A DNA stretch of 64,000 nt from the NCBI RefSeq assembly GCF_015352985.1, contig NZ_JACYXF010000005.1:1-64000 (forward strand), read 5' to 3'. The translations under genes were made by a program, and so were the position numbers. Positions 58,501 to 64,000 of this stretch are shown piece after piece. The DNA is from Noviherbaspirillum malthae (GTDB taxonomy: Bacteria; Pseudomonadota; Gammaproteobacteria; Burkholderiales; Burkholderiaceae_D). Within the stretch, counting starts at the first letter, position 1. Each line of letters begins with the position of its first letter. The notes below the pieces were generated by a model, which made no database searches, was not told the DNA's origin, and saw only the letters and a list, made by a program, of their open reading frames with translations.

Positions 58501-59245
58501 TCTTCATGACAAGCTGACGGCATACGCGACCGAACTGGGACGCAGGTTCAGGCCCGATACGAAAAACCAGTTCGACGATCTCAGGATCCGCTACCTGATT
58601 GTGCATGACGTCGTCGCCGATACCATGTCGCGCAAGGATGCCATCGCAATGGTGCGCGACCACGAGAATTTGTCCTCGGACACGCCACGCCTGCTGACCG
58701 CCAGGATCGGCGACCAGACATACGACCGGGCCCATACTCCCGTCCGCAATCCGGCGGGCAAGGTCAGCAATGTGGAGTTCAGCTATACGGACGAGACCGT
58801 CAATTTCATCAGGCAGCAGTTTGCGCGGGGCCGGGGAAATGGCCTGGAAAACAGCTGGGCTGCCATGGTTGCAGGCAATCTATCGGATAAATGGACATAC
58901 GAGATGCTGGGTGTGCTTCATCTGGCGGCACAAACCAGCCGGACACAGGCAGAGGCGCACATGGCAGCGGCACGCGGGCAGGCAACGGCGGATGATGCAA
59001 ATCCTGCTCAAACTTCCGAGACGAGGGCGGTGCCTGGGAAGAAAGGCAAGGGAGTTATGGTCACCACCGAACAGCTGGTGCATGACGATGCCGGTGACAC
59101 TTACCCGGACGTAGAGCAGCAAGTTCGCACCCAAAGCACCGGGTCCGCACGCACCGCCGGCAGTGTTGCTAAAAGGCGAATGCGACAAACGGACTCAACA
59201 CGCACGGCAGGAAGTTCTAGCCCGCCTTTGACAACGTTCGGCTGA
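52508..59245 (+). CDS. Giant uncharacterised protein, effector/toxin-like
   Basis: A 2245-residue protein whose family I do not recognise. Residues 1-40 are Ser/Pro-rich without a Sec signal. Residues 60-600 include a region with YDHYGEN and ASCGGHQDLL. Two related segments, TGQPVLDESGKPV and EGRPVLDEQGEPV, lie near 636 and 722. A His-rich stretch GHGHSVISHQPHSD is near 942. A heptad coiled coil (about 1299-1335) is encoded by a 42-bp tandem repeat. Two long Ala/Gly hydrophobic regions (about 1676-1720 and 1768-1815) may insert in membranes. The C-terminus is basic with two RTAGS motifs. ATG at 52508 has AGGAG 11 nt upstream; ATG at 52559 (AGGA, 9 nt) is an alternative. Type III effector or contact toxin are possible; neither is shown. 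Confidence 0.8.
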   Translation: MSSPACLRDISSSGKPSMRLPLFRSTAPSVAPAVPSTQPEGRVGNAAYTFLDKKGDPERNVYATQTGRVVNEAREAAQQSMHRHQAFMRQLKGSTPVVASDPAAPRPGIDMSEIDYDVSYRAGVRTLKTELKAQGMKFPSKLSSLPFGAREALKNVATSTYNLQHADPDATLKSMTYLERKNRERFEKGLAIDKRVIDYVQDKLTSDVEKLQYLFVADGRHVAPRGDTPSSLKVFFQKYFKVSLEKNEARRFEANFRHAATDAAKQEVLAEYRNALLRKIPWGAPDNGLPANRSTYEIAEAVMQERVHQTAVARSLKADAATLVINGGSLFLEKGREGDGFAFRLRQPYGQHEFQPVGYELRFTAPEGSRRFEMQLLRISEEGESTPIPLPEDPADARPVLDQYMNKTDLGRLFNDHTELGKSGFAELYGEYKAQQALMAEVRKSVYRPLKEALIADIGGRNITSVQMTGFSYNYDHYGENLAVNDRGVMMGLMHELAGEGKLAIIASCGGHQDLLYNVGGVHIGNIPDMLGKTYLPDSRHANDPFTVEEKQSNAAIEPNTLSAAIFEKPIDQADDGPDRLRGATPHTPIAQQRNFSVARSRDDDQGTDAQQRAVWAPREAAPLSLPLLSRTPDIDPLTGQPVLDESGKPVTVMEVRPFTFHHEGRPVIASGNLKLASGIDANGTTVELEDGKFPEAKELATWQRIELKHELPEGYGLKDDEGRPVLDEQGEPVRLLEKISIVPQEGSTEVYRMEPDEKGKLQPIWHDSNGSRVFPRYTDTAPPAFFDGSGNPAALPVALQRDRQPVIQFGITGIERWVRVPLSVPTDKDKARLDENEHVLCTYEKRVQSVEEQNLDVAILQDPMYTRINCVHSQNGINTPWDRPAGAVEMTGSAVKPNDIPGGRRHLLGVSLNNPSPHPIAANPSQPRESYINETALNVLGHGHSVISHQPHSDMLQKEGGVDANGNRVAANPYTVGRLSTEISPEYRGQRQGNAEGVLTGMHLRNLRRTVAEIKTAGDAVRSQEPRGNEATLAYLDGFDMNRLVGAYPDSLTALRNLALPQDQSLATKIGTELASMLDRLPAGVSALNDAILTYRTALEQALQQPVADSSHTEDTPLDVAGLRGKHFNSLFSAELRARLQSHLNGIHGIGTFDNENRSLEYLTDAAIQARIAQLSELVNVLNPDSFNISLGAPDACQAALKSLRDMASAMDAENLNRTMTEFLDAARTRLRTIETTALHPSEVIEAPRLQTLQTRNDALYHRFRRDSQAPLAQATLGQLAYELFAGQNFSRSETGQTRADKEALAAELQKHRAEKEALAAELERRRANENSLSTDDLKFINDVLAAWETLNSDASEAVQPRAPGLPRNAGPSTKLVAIPKADEQLLGALTETLDARELIKAVFDGKPIEDVQAWKNHAATVLAGTGLLDHLGNTQEERAAQFNRLLNDREMLNETAAHVDIEHRLAVIESVAAQVRSLNDMIQAYGSTPKDQVADGPQLRFRALHARGWQLGTGVTATVGTSGPLNSTLNAINEAAGNVSEAASQAFTALTAADATLFSTTLFLAGVEGTKNAMYGKQRIDKTIPAYETKKTELEQLQRSLQESIDAIKTELGETGSEAAREATQEAARQSPLDRKRIENLVDTVAARMDAVENKLNILRQASHAHAFNMANNPLLSLAAAAGLTTTALGLAGVATIASGPVGGALLAGFGAAGAARSLHELLKDSKVTPDITGSGLGVDSGIRRRLNTALQNRRQALMWDIGAKSTLAAGGAMAAVGAGLLATPAAPVGPVLIGVGSAMIFSGAAGAYLPPRREWRGVTTLAAENTTLLKGNSLTTNFRRNRALHHLGAKTAMASELINKISDRALQASDLAEGRQFRQTFKTTRKLRWLAPDIHRKELAKVIARHAEETKDEQFIFMYHSNLHELNWLQTYVDELSGELEKVTSGLSEFAKASGMNGNASDAQAEALLEQLNVYAGSLANELNHVQGRYKACSDLHDKLTAYATELGRRFRPDTKNQFDDLRIRYLIVHDVVADTMSRKDAIAMVRDHENLSSDTPRLLTARIGDQTYDRAHTPVRNPAGKVSNVEFSYTDETVNFIRQQFARGRGNGLENSWAAMVAGNLSDKWTYEMLGVLHLAAQTSRTQAEAHMAAARGQATADDANPAQTSETRAVPGKKGKGVMVTTEQLVHDDAGDTYPDVEQQVRTQSTGSARTAGSVAKRRMRQTDSTRTAGSSSPPLTTFG
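56411..56494 (+). repeat. Two tandem 42-bp repeats inside the giant gene
   Basis: Units 56411-56452 and 56453-56494 share GACAAGGAGG/GAAAAGGAGG, CGCTGGCAGCAGAGCT and TCGTGCC in register. Each encodes 14 residues of the form (D/E)KEALAAEL(Q/E)(K/R)(H/R)RA, two heptads of a coiled coil. Confidence 0.9.
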
Positions 59246-59349
59246 TGCCGACCTGTCAGGGTTCACCGGCAGTGATTCCAATGCGCTGCCGATCATTGCG
59301 TTCGCCGACAGGGCCAAGGCAAATAGCTTGAATCTGATGCTTGAGCCAA

Positions 59350-59376
59350 GTCGATGGATGCACCATGTCCATCGAC
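59350..59376. promoter_or_regulatory. Inverted repeat upstream of the indolepyruvate oxidoreductase gene
   Basis: GTCGATGGA and TCCATCGAC are perfect 9-bp arms with a 9-bp spacer, about 250 bp before the start codon at 59625. A regulator-binding site is a fair guess. The rest of the 379-bp gap 59246-59624 holds a C/T-rich stretch near 59445-59495 and GGAG before the start codon. Confidence 0.55.
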
Positions 59377-59624
59377 ATTCATGTTCCATGGACTGGCATT
59401 ATCGTGTAGTGGTGTGGCCGACAGGGGTATCATTTTCCCTTATACCCCCATCCCCATTCCCTATTTGCCGTGACTCGGCAATCCGCCTACACTTCCCTCC
59501 ATGGTACTTACTCACCGGTGAATGCCATCCGCTACCGCGGTGCAGCAGTCTGGCAACGACTTCGACTTACCCGTCGAACCTCCTTGCCAGGCGCTATCTG
59601 AAATAACCTTTTGGAGACAAGTCA

Positions 59625-62600
59625 ATGCAAGCCGACACAGCAGTGGCCACTGCTGGGCAAGCTGATGCCAAGAACGCTGGCACGCCTGCCCTCGCCCCCG
59701 TCAAGCTCGACGACAAATACACTTCCACTTCGGGAAAGATCTTTCTGTCCGGCATACAGGCGCTGGTGCGCCTGCCGATGATGCAGCGCCAGCGCGACCT
59801 GGCTGCCGGGCTCCATACCGCCGGCTTCATTTCCGGCTATCGCGGCTCGCCGCTGGGCGGCCTCGACGAGACGCTCTGGAAAACCCAGAAGCTGCTCGAG
59901 GAAAACCATATCAAGTTCGTGCCCGGCGTCAATGAAGACCTGGCGGCGACCGCCGTCTGGGGCACGCAGACGGTCGACCTGATCGGCCCGGCCAGGTACG
60001 ACGGCGTGTTCGCCATGTGGTACGGCAAGGGTCCGGGCGTGGACCGCTGCGGCGACGTGTTCAAGCACATGAACCATGCCGGCACGGCGAAGCACGGCGG
60101 CGTGCTGCTGGTGGCGGGCGACGACCACGGCGCCTATTCTTCCACCCTGCCGCACCAGTCCGACCATATCTTTTCCGCCTGCATGATCCCGATGCTGTAT
60201 CCCTGCAACGTGCAGGAATACCTCGACCTTGGTCTCCATGCCTGGGCGATGTCGAGGTATTCCGGCTGCGCGGTCGGCTTCAAGGCATTGGCCGATACCG
60301 TGGAATCGACGGCATCGGTCGATGCCGACCCGTTCCGCCTGCAGATCGCCTACCCCGACGACTTCGTGATGCCGGAGGGCGGCCTGAACACGCGGCTGTC
60401 GACCGACACGCTGGGCGTGCAGGCGCGCAAGCAGGAAGCGCTGATGCAGGATTACAAGATCTATGCGGCGCTCGCCTATGCGCGCGCCAACAAGCTCAAC
60501 CACACCACCATCGACAGCCCGCAGGCGCGCCTGGGCATCATCGCCTCCGGCAAGTCCTATCTCGACGTGCTGGAAGCGATGGAAGAACTCGGCATCGACG
60601 AGCGCCTGGCAGCCGAGATCGGCATCCGCCTGTTCAAGGTGGCCATGCCCTGGCCGCTGGAGCCGGACGGCGTGCGCGAGTTCGCGCAGGGGCTCGACGA
60701 GATCCTGGTGGTGGAGGAAAAGCGCCAGATCGTCGAATACCAGTTGAAGGAACAGCTCTACAACTGGCGCGACGACGTACGCCCGCGCGTGATCGGCAAG
60801 TTCGACGAAAAGGGCGAATGGGTGCATCCGCGCGGCGAGTGGCTGCTCACCTCCAAGGCCGACTTTTCGGTGGCGCAGATCGCGCGCGTGATTTCGCAGC
60901 GCATCGCCCGCCTGCAATTGCCGGCGCAGACCAACGACCTGATCAAGGCAAGACTGGCCTTCCTCGAAGCCAAGGACAAGGTGCTGACCAAGGCGGTGAA
61001 CACGCCGCCGCGGCCCGCTTATTACTGCTCCGGCTGTCCGCACAATACCTCGACCAAGGTGCCCGAAGGCAGCTTCGCGCTGGCCGGCATCGGCTGCCAT
61101 GTAATGGCCACGGCCATCTACCCGGAATTCAACAAGCTGACCACCCACATGGGCGGCGAAGGCGCGCCCTGGATCGGCCAGGCGGCATTTTCCAAGGTGC
61201 CGCATGTGTTCCAGAACCTGGGCGACGGCACCTATTTCCATTCGGGTTACCTGGCGATTCGCGCCGCCGTGGCGGCCAAGGTCAACATGACCTACAAGAT
61301 CCTGTACAACGATGCGGTGGCAATGACCGGCGGCCAGCCGGTGGACGGCACGGTGTCGGTGCCGCTGATCGCGCAGCAGATGGCGGCCGAAGGCGTCAAG
61401 CGCATCGCGCTGGTTACCGAGGACCTGTCGCGCTATGCCGACCGTTCTTCGCTGCCGGCGCAGGTCACGCTGCACGACCGCAAGGACATGGATGCGGTGC
61501 AGCGCGAATTGCGCGAAATCGAAGGCGTGTCGGTGCTGATCTACGACCAGACCTGTGCGGCCGAGAAGCGGCGCCGCCGCAAGAAGGGTGAATTCCCCGA
61601 TCCGGACAAGCGCCTCTTCATCAACGATGCGGTCTGCGAAGGCTGCGGCGACTGCGGCGTGCAGTCGAACTGCACGTCCATCCTGCCGCTGGAAACCGAA
61701 CTCGGCCGCAAGCGCGTGATCGACCAGTCGTCGTGCAACAAGGACTATTCCTGCGTCAAGGGCTTCTGCCCGAGCTTCGTGACGGTCGAGGGCGGCAAGC
61801 TGAGGAAGTCGAAGACTGGCGCCCAGGCCAACACCGAACAGGACGATTTCGGCCCGCTGCCGGAACCGGTATTGCCTTCCTGCGACTCGGTCTACAACAT
61901 CCTGCTGAACGGCATCGGCGGCACCGGCGTGATCACCATCGGCGCCCTGATCGGCATGGCCGCTCACCTCGAAGGCAAGGGCGTGTCGGTGCTGGACATG
62001 ACCGGCATGTCGCAGAAGAACGGCTCGGTGACTTCGCATATCCGCATCGCGCGCGTGCCGGGCACGATACGCGCGCAGCGCATCGCCACCGGCGAGGCCG
62101 ACCTGGTGCTGGGCTGCGACATGCTGACCGCCGGCGCACAGGATGCGATCGCCAAGATGCGCGCCGGCCGCACCCGCGCGGTGCTCAACATCCACCAGCA
62201 GCCGACCGGGCATTTCGCCAAGCAGCCCGACTGGCAGTTCCCGTTCGAGGAAGTGCGCGCGCTGATCAATGAATCGGTGGCCGACCGCGCCGATTACATC
62301 GATGCGACGCGCCTGGCAACCGCCTTGATGGGCGACTCGATCGCGACCAACCTGTTCATGCTCGGCTTCGCCTACCAGAAAGGGGCGCTGCCGGTATCGG
62401 AAGCGGCGCTCCTGCGCGCGATCGAGCTCAACGGCGTGGCCGTCGACGCCAACAAGAAGGCCTTCCTCTGGGGCCGCCGCGCCGCCGTCGATCTGGCGCG
62501 CGTGGAACGCATCGCCGTGCCGGCCAAGACCGTGACGCTGCAGATGCCGGAAAGCCTGAACACGCTGATGAAGCGCCATGCCGCCTTCCTCGCCGAGTAT

Positions 62601-63206
62601 CAGGATGCAGCCTATGCGGCGCGCTATGAAGAACTGGTGGAACGCGTGCGCCAGGCCGAGGCACAGCTTGGCCAGGGCGACAAGCTGGCGCGTGCCGTGG
62701 CCAGGTCCTACTTCAAGCTGCTGGCCTACAAGGACGAATACGAAGTGGCGCGTCTGTACACCGACGGCCGCTTCGTCGACAAGCTCAGGCAGCAGTTCGA
62801 AGGCGACTTCACGCTCAAGTTCAACCTCGCCCCGCCGCTGCTGGCGAAGAAGGATGCGAAGGGCCATCTGCTGAAGGCCGAGTACGGTTCCTGGGTATGG
62901 CAGGGTTTCAAGCTCCTTGCCAGGCTGAAGAAGCTGCGCGGAACGAAGCTGGATGTGTTCGGCCATACCGCCGAGCGCAGGATGGAGCGGCAATTGATCG
63001 TGGAATACCGCGACATGATCCTGTCGCTGGTCGAAGGACTGGATGTCGCGCGGCTGCCGCTGGCGGTGGAGATCGCTTCGCTGCCGGAAAAGGTCAGGGG
63101 CTTCGGCCATGTGAAGGAAGCAGCCGTTGCGAAGTACCGCGAGGACAGGCAAGCACTGCTCAAAAAATATGCAGCGATGCGGGAAGGAATTCCGCACGCT
63201 GCATGA
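59625..63206 (+). CDS. Indolepyruvate ferredoxin oxidoreductase, fused alpha-beta type
   Basis: A 1193-residue enzyme that oxidatively decarboxylates aryl 2-oxo acids such as indolepyruvate and phenylpyruvate to acyl-CoA, passing electrons to ferredoxin. Order of parts: N-terminal pyrimidine-binding domain (GFISGYRGSPLGGLDETLW), the Cys-rich CSGCPHNTS before the TPP-binding domain (about residue 468), a ferredoxin-like 4Fe-4S segment (CEGCGDCGVQSNC and CNKDYSCVKGFCPS, about 671-720), and the gamma-type domain (GIGGTGVITIGALIG). This is the long fused form found in Betaproteobacteria. GGAG lies 8 nt before the ATG. No aromatic-catabolism neighbour is seen in the window. Confidence 0.93.
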   Translation: MQADTAVATAGQADAKNAGTPALAPVKLDDKYTSTSGKIFLSGIQALVRLPMMQRQRDLAAGLHTAGFISGYRGSPLGGLDETLWKTQKLLEENHIKFVPGVNEDLAATAVWGTQTVDLIGPARYDGVFAMWYGKGPGVDRCGDVFKHMNHAGTAKHGGVLLVAGDDHGAYSSTLPHQSDHIFSACMIPMLYPCNVQEYLDLGLHAWAMSRYSGCAVGFKALADTVESTASVDADPFRLQIAYPDDFVMPEGGLNTRLSTDTLGVQARKQEALMQDYKIYAALAYARANKLNHTTIDSPQARLGIIASGKSYLDVLEAMEELGIDERLAAEIGIRLFKVAMPWPLEPDGVREFAQGLDEILVVEEKRQIVEYQLKEQLYNWRDDVRPRVIGKFDEKGEWVHPRGEWLLTSKADFSVAQIARVISQRIARLQLPAQTNDLIKARLAFLEAKDKVLTKAVNTPPRPAYYCSGCPHNTSTKVPEGSFALAGIGCHVMATAIYPEFNKLTTHMGGEGAPWIGQAAFSKVPHVFQNLGDGTYFHSGYLAIRAAVAAKVNMTYKILYNDAVAMTGGQPVDGTVSVPLIAQQMAAEGVKRIALVTEDLSRYADRSSLPAQVTLHDRKDMDAVQRELREIEGVSVLIYDQTCAAEKRRRRKKGEFPDPDKRLFINDAVCEGCGDCGVQSNCTSILPLETELGRKRVIDQSSCNKDYSCVKGFCPSFVTVEGGKLRKSKTGAQANTEQDDFGPLPEPVLPSCDSVYNILLNGIGGTGVITIGALIGMAAHLEGKGVSVLDMTGMSQKNGSVTSHIRIARVPGTIRAQRIATGEADLVLGCDMLTAGAQDAIAKMRAGRTRAVLNIHQQPTGHFAKQPDWQFPFEEVRALINESVADRADYIDATRLATALMGDSIATNLFMLGFAYQKGALPVSEAALLRAIELNGVAVDANKKAFLWGRRAAVDLARVERIAVPAKTVTLQMPESLNTLMKRHAAFLAEYQDAAYAARYEELVERVRQAEAQLGQGDKLARAVARSYFKLLAYKDEYEVARLYTDGRFVDKLRQQFEGDFTLKFNLAPPLLAKKDAKGHLLKAEYGSWVWQGFKLLARLKKLRGTKLDVFGHTAERRMERQLIVEYRDMILSLVEGLDVARLPLAVEIASLPEKVRGFGHVKEAAVAKYREDRQALLKKYAAMREGIPHAA

Positions 63207-63252
63207 AAATGAGCGAAGCAACCCGCCAGTCAGGGAGGGATCGATTGGCGGG

Positions 63253-63292
63253 CCGGTCGGGACGAAGAGGAGGGACCGCACGTCCCGACCGG
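63253..63292. terminator. Stem-loop after the oxidoreductase gene
   Basis: A perfect 12-bp inverted repeat CCGGTCGGGACG / CGTCCCGACCGG with a 16-nt loop, 47 bp after the stop. No T-run follows, so Rho-independent termination is only possible, not certain. Nothing else stands out in the 315-bp gap 63207-63521. Confidence 0.6.
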
Positions 63293-63521
63293 AGACCAGT
63301 CTAGGGTCAGGCCATGCCTTTCCGGCAAGCCGTTACAGGCTTTTACCCAAGCGTCGATCCCGATACAGGATGTTACTTGCGGCAACACGGCATCCCGTGC
63401 ATGCGTCAATCACGGGGTGCTTGTCCATTCTTGCGGCATTCTCGACCGCTGCCGACGGACTCCCTGCATTGCTGGGATAATCCAGGCACTGGAAGTTCAC
63501 CTGCCTAATGATCAAATCCGC

Positions 63522-64000
63522 ATGAATACTGGAATGTTATACGCGGCCTCGGCCTATGCGCTGTGGGGCGTGTTCCCGCTTTACTTCAAGTCGCTGCAGG
63601 AAGTGCCGCCGCTGGAAATCCTGCTGCACCGGATGGTGTGGTCGCTGGCGTTCGTCGCGCTGGTGCTCGGCTGGAAGCGGCAATGGGCCTGGCTGGGCGA
63701 GGTGCTGCGCAAGCCGAAGGTGGTGCTCGGCTTCACCGCCAGCGCGCTGCTGCTGGCCGGGAACTGGTTCATCTATATCTGGGCCGTCAACAACGGCAAC
63801 GTGGTTGAAGCCAGCCTCGGCTACTTCATCAATCCCCTGTTCAACGTGCTGCTCGGCTCGCTGCTGCTGCACGAGCGGCTGCGCCGGGTGCAGTGGTGCG
63901 CGGTGGCGCTGGCCGCCTGCGGCGTTGCCTGGCTGACCTGGCAGGCAGGCCATCTGCCCTGGATCGCGCTGATGCTGGCGGCCACCTTCGGCCTCTACGG
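63522..64000 (+). CDS. rarD: RarD-type EamA-family transporter, truncated by window edge
   Basis: The first 159 codons of a gene that runs off the window. The product starts MNTGMLYAASAYALWGVFPLYFK, the conserved RarD N-terminus, followed by a helix pair and AGNWFIYIWAVNNGNVVEASLGYFINPLFNVLLG. RarD proteins are ten-helix inner-membrane permeases of uncertain substrate. The ATG at 63522 has no clear ribosome-binding site. No stop is reached before 64000, so the gene is partial. Confidence 0.9.
   Translation, partial: MNTGMLYAASAYALWGVFPLYFKSLQEVPPLEILLHRMVWSLAFVALVLGWKRQWAWLGEVLRKPKVVLGFTASALLLAGNWFIYIWAVNNGNVVEASLGYFINPLFNVLLGSLLLHERLRRVQWCAVALAACGVAWLTWQAGHLPWIALMLAATFGLY

Noticed and set aside
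56561..58735. 724-codon minus-strand open frame opposite the giant gene
   Set aside because: Same shadow effect; no start-site support and no recognisable protein pattern. The plus-strand frame runs through the whole region.
59622..63281. 1219-codon open frame on the minus strand opposite the indolepyruvate oxidoreductase gene
   Set aside because: Shadow frame of a gene with clear Fe-S and TPP motifs; the antisense product shows only low-complexity His/Arg/Gln-rich sequence.

Overview
The window reads as a chromosomal segment of a betaproteobacterium in the order Burkholderiales, most likely the family Oxalobacteraceae (Herbaspirillum / Noviherbaspirillum type). This is inferred from the protein sequences, the high GC content, the tRNA-tufB-secE-nusG-rpl-rpo gene order, the 'orphan' Bug (TctC-type) solute receptors and the DUF6351 lipoprotein. 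No rRNA, transposase, integrase, phage gene or CRISPR array was seen.

Layout. Positions 1-4.5 kb hold the str operon on the minus strand (rpsL-rpsG-fusA-tuf) with a clear sigma70 promoter at 4712-4740. A plus-strand phosphoethanolamine-transferase-like gene (4935-6746) sits between it and the rpoBC operon and faces rpoC across a perfect bidirectional terminator. From 21.2 kb down to 6.85 kb runs one long minus-strand translation/transcription block: promoter, tRNA-Tyr, tRNA-Gly, tRNA-Thr, a second tuf, tRNA-Trp, secE, nusG, rplK, rplA, L10 leader, rplJ, rplL, attenuator, rpoB, rpoC. The two tuf genes encode identical proteins and appear identical in DNA.

21.3-35.5 kb is mixed housekeeping: a class I glutamine amidotransferase-like hydrolase, an ArsC-like protein, a long inverted-repeat element, a TPR protein with a degenerate receiver domain, an MFS exporter, two tandem DUF2905 genes, a MidA-type methyltransferase, a pterin pair (FolM-like reductase and FolB), ttcA, a DUF6279 lipoprotein, then glmU / Lrp-family regulator / glmS for UDP-GlcNAc synthesis, and a 56-residue lipoprotein.

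35.7-42.4 kb is a putative uptake module on the minus strand: a Bug receptor, a DUF6351 hydrolase-like lipoprotein, and an operon of a second Bug receptor, a PAS histidine kinase and a NarL/LuxR-type regulator. A perfect 22-bp palindrome lies about 65 bp upstream of the predicted start of the DUF6351 transcript, where a class I activator would bind. This suggests the regulator drives the hydrolase gene.

42.5-52.2 kb is a signalling region: a four-PAS GGDEF-EAL protein whose EAL half has lost key residues, an ANTAR regulator, a diguanylate cyclase, two lipoproteins of unknown role, a LysE-type exporter with a divergent Lrp regulator, and a LysR regulator.

52.5-59.2 kb is one gene for a 2245-residue protein without a recognisable family. 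It has two glycine/alanine-rich hydrophobic regions, a coiled coil and an N-terminus that resembles a type III secretion signal. It is the best candidate for something undescribed. The window ends with a fused indolepyruvate ferredoxin oxidoreductase (59.6-63.2 kb) and the start of a RarD-type transporter gene cut by the window edge.
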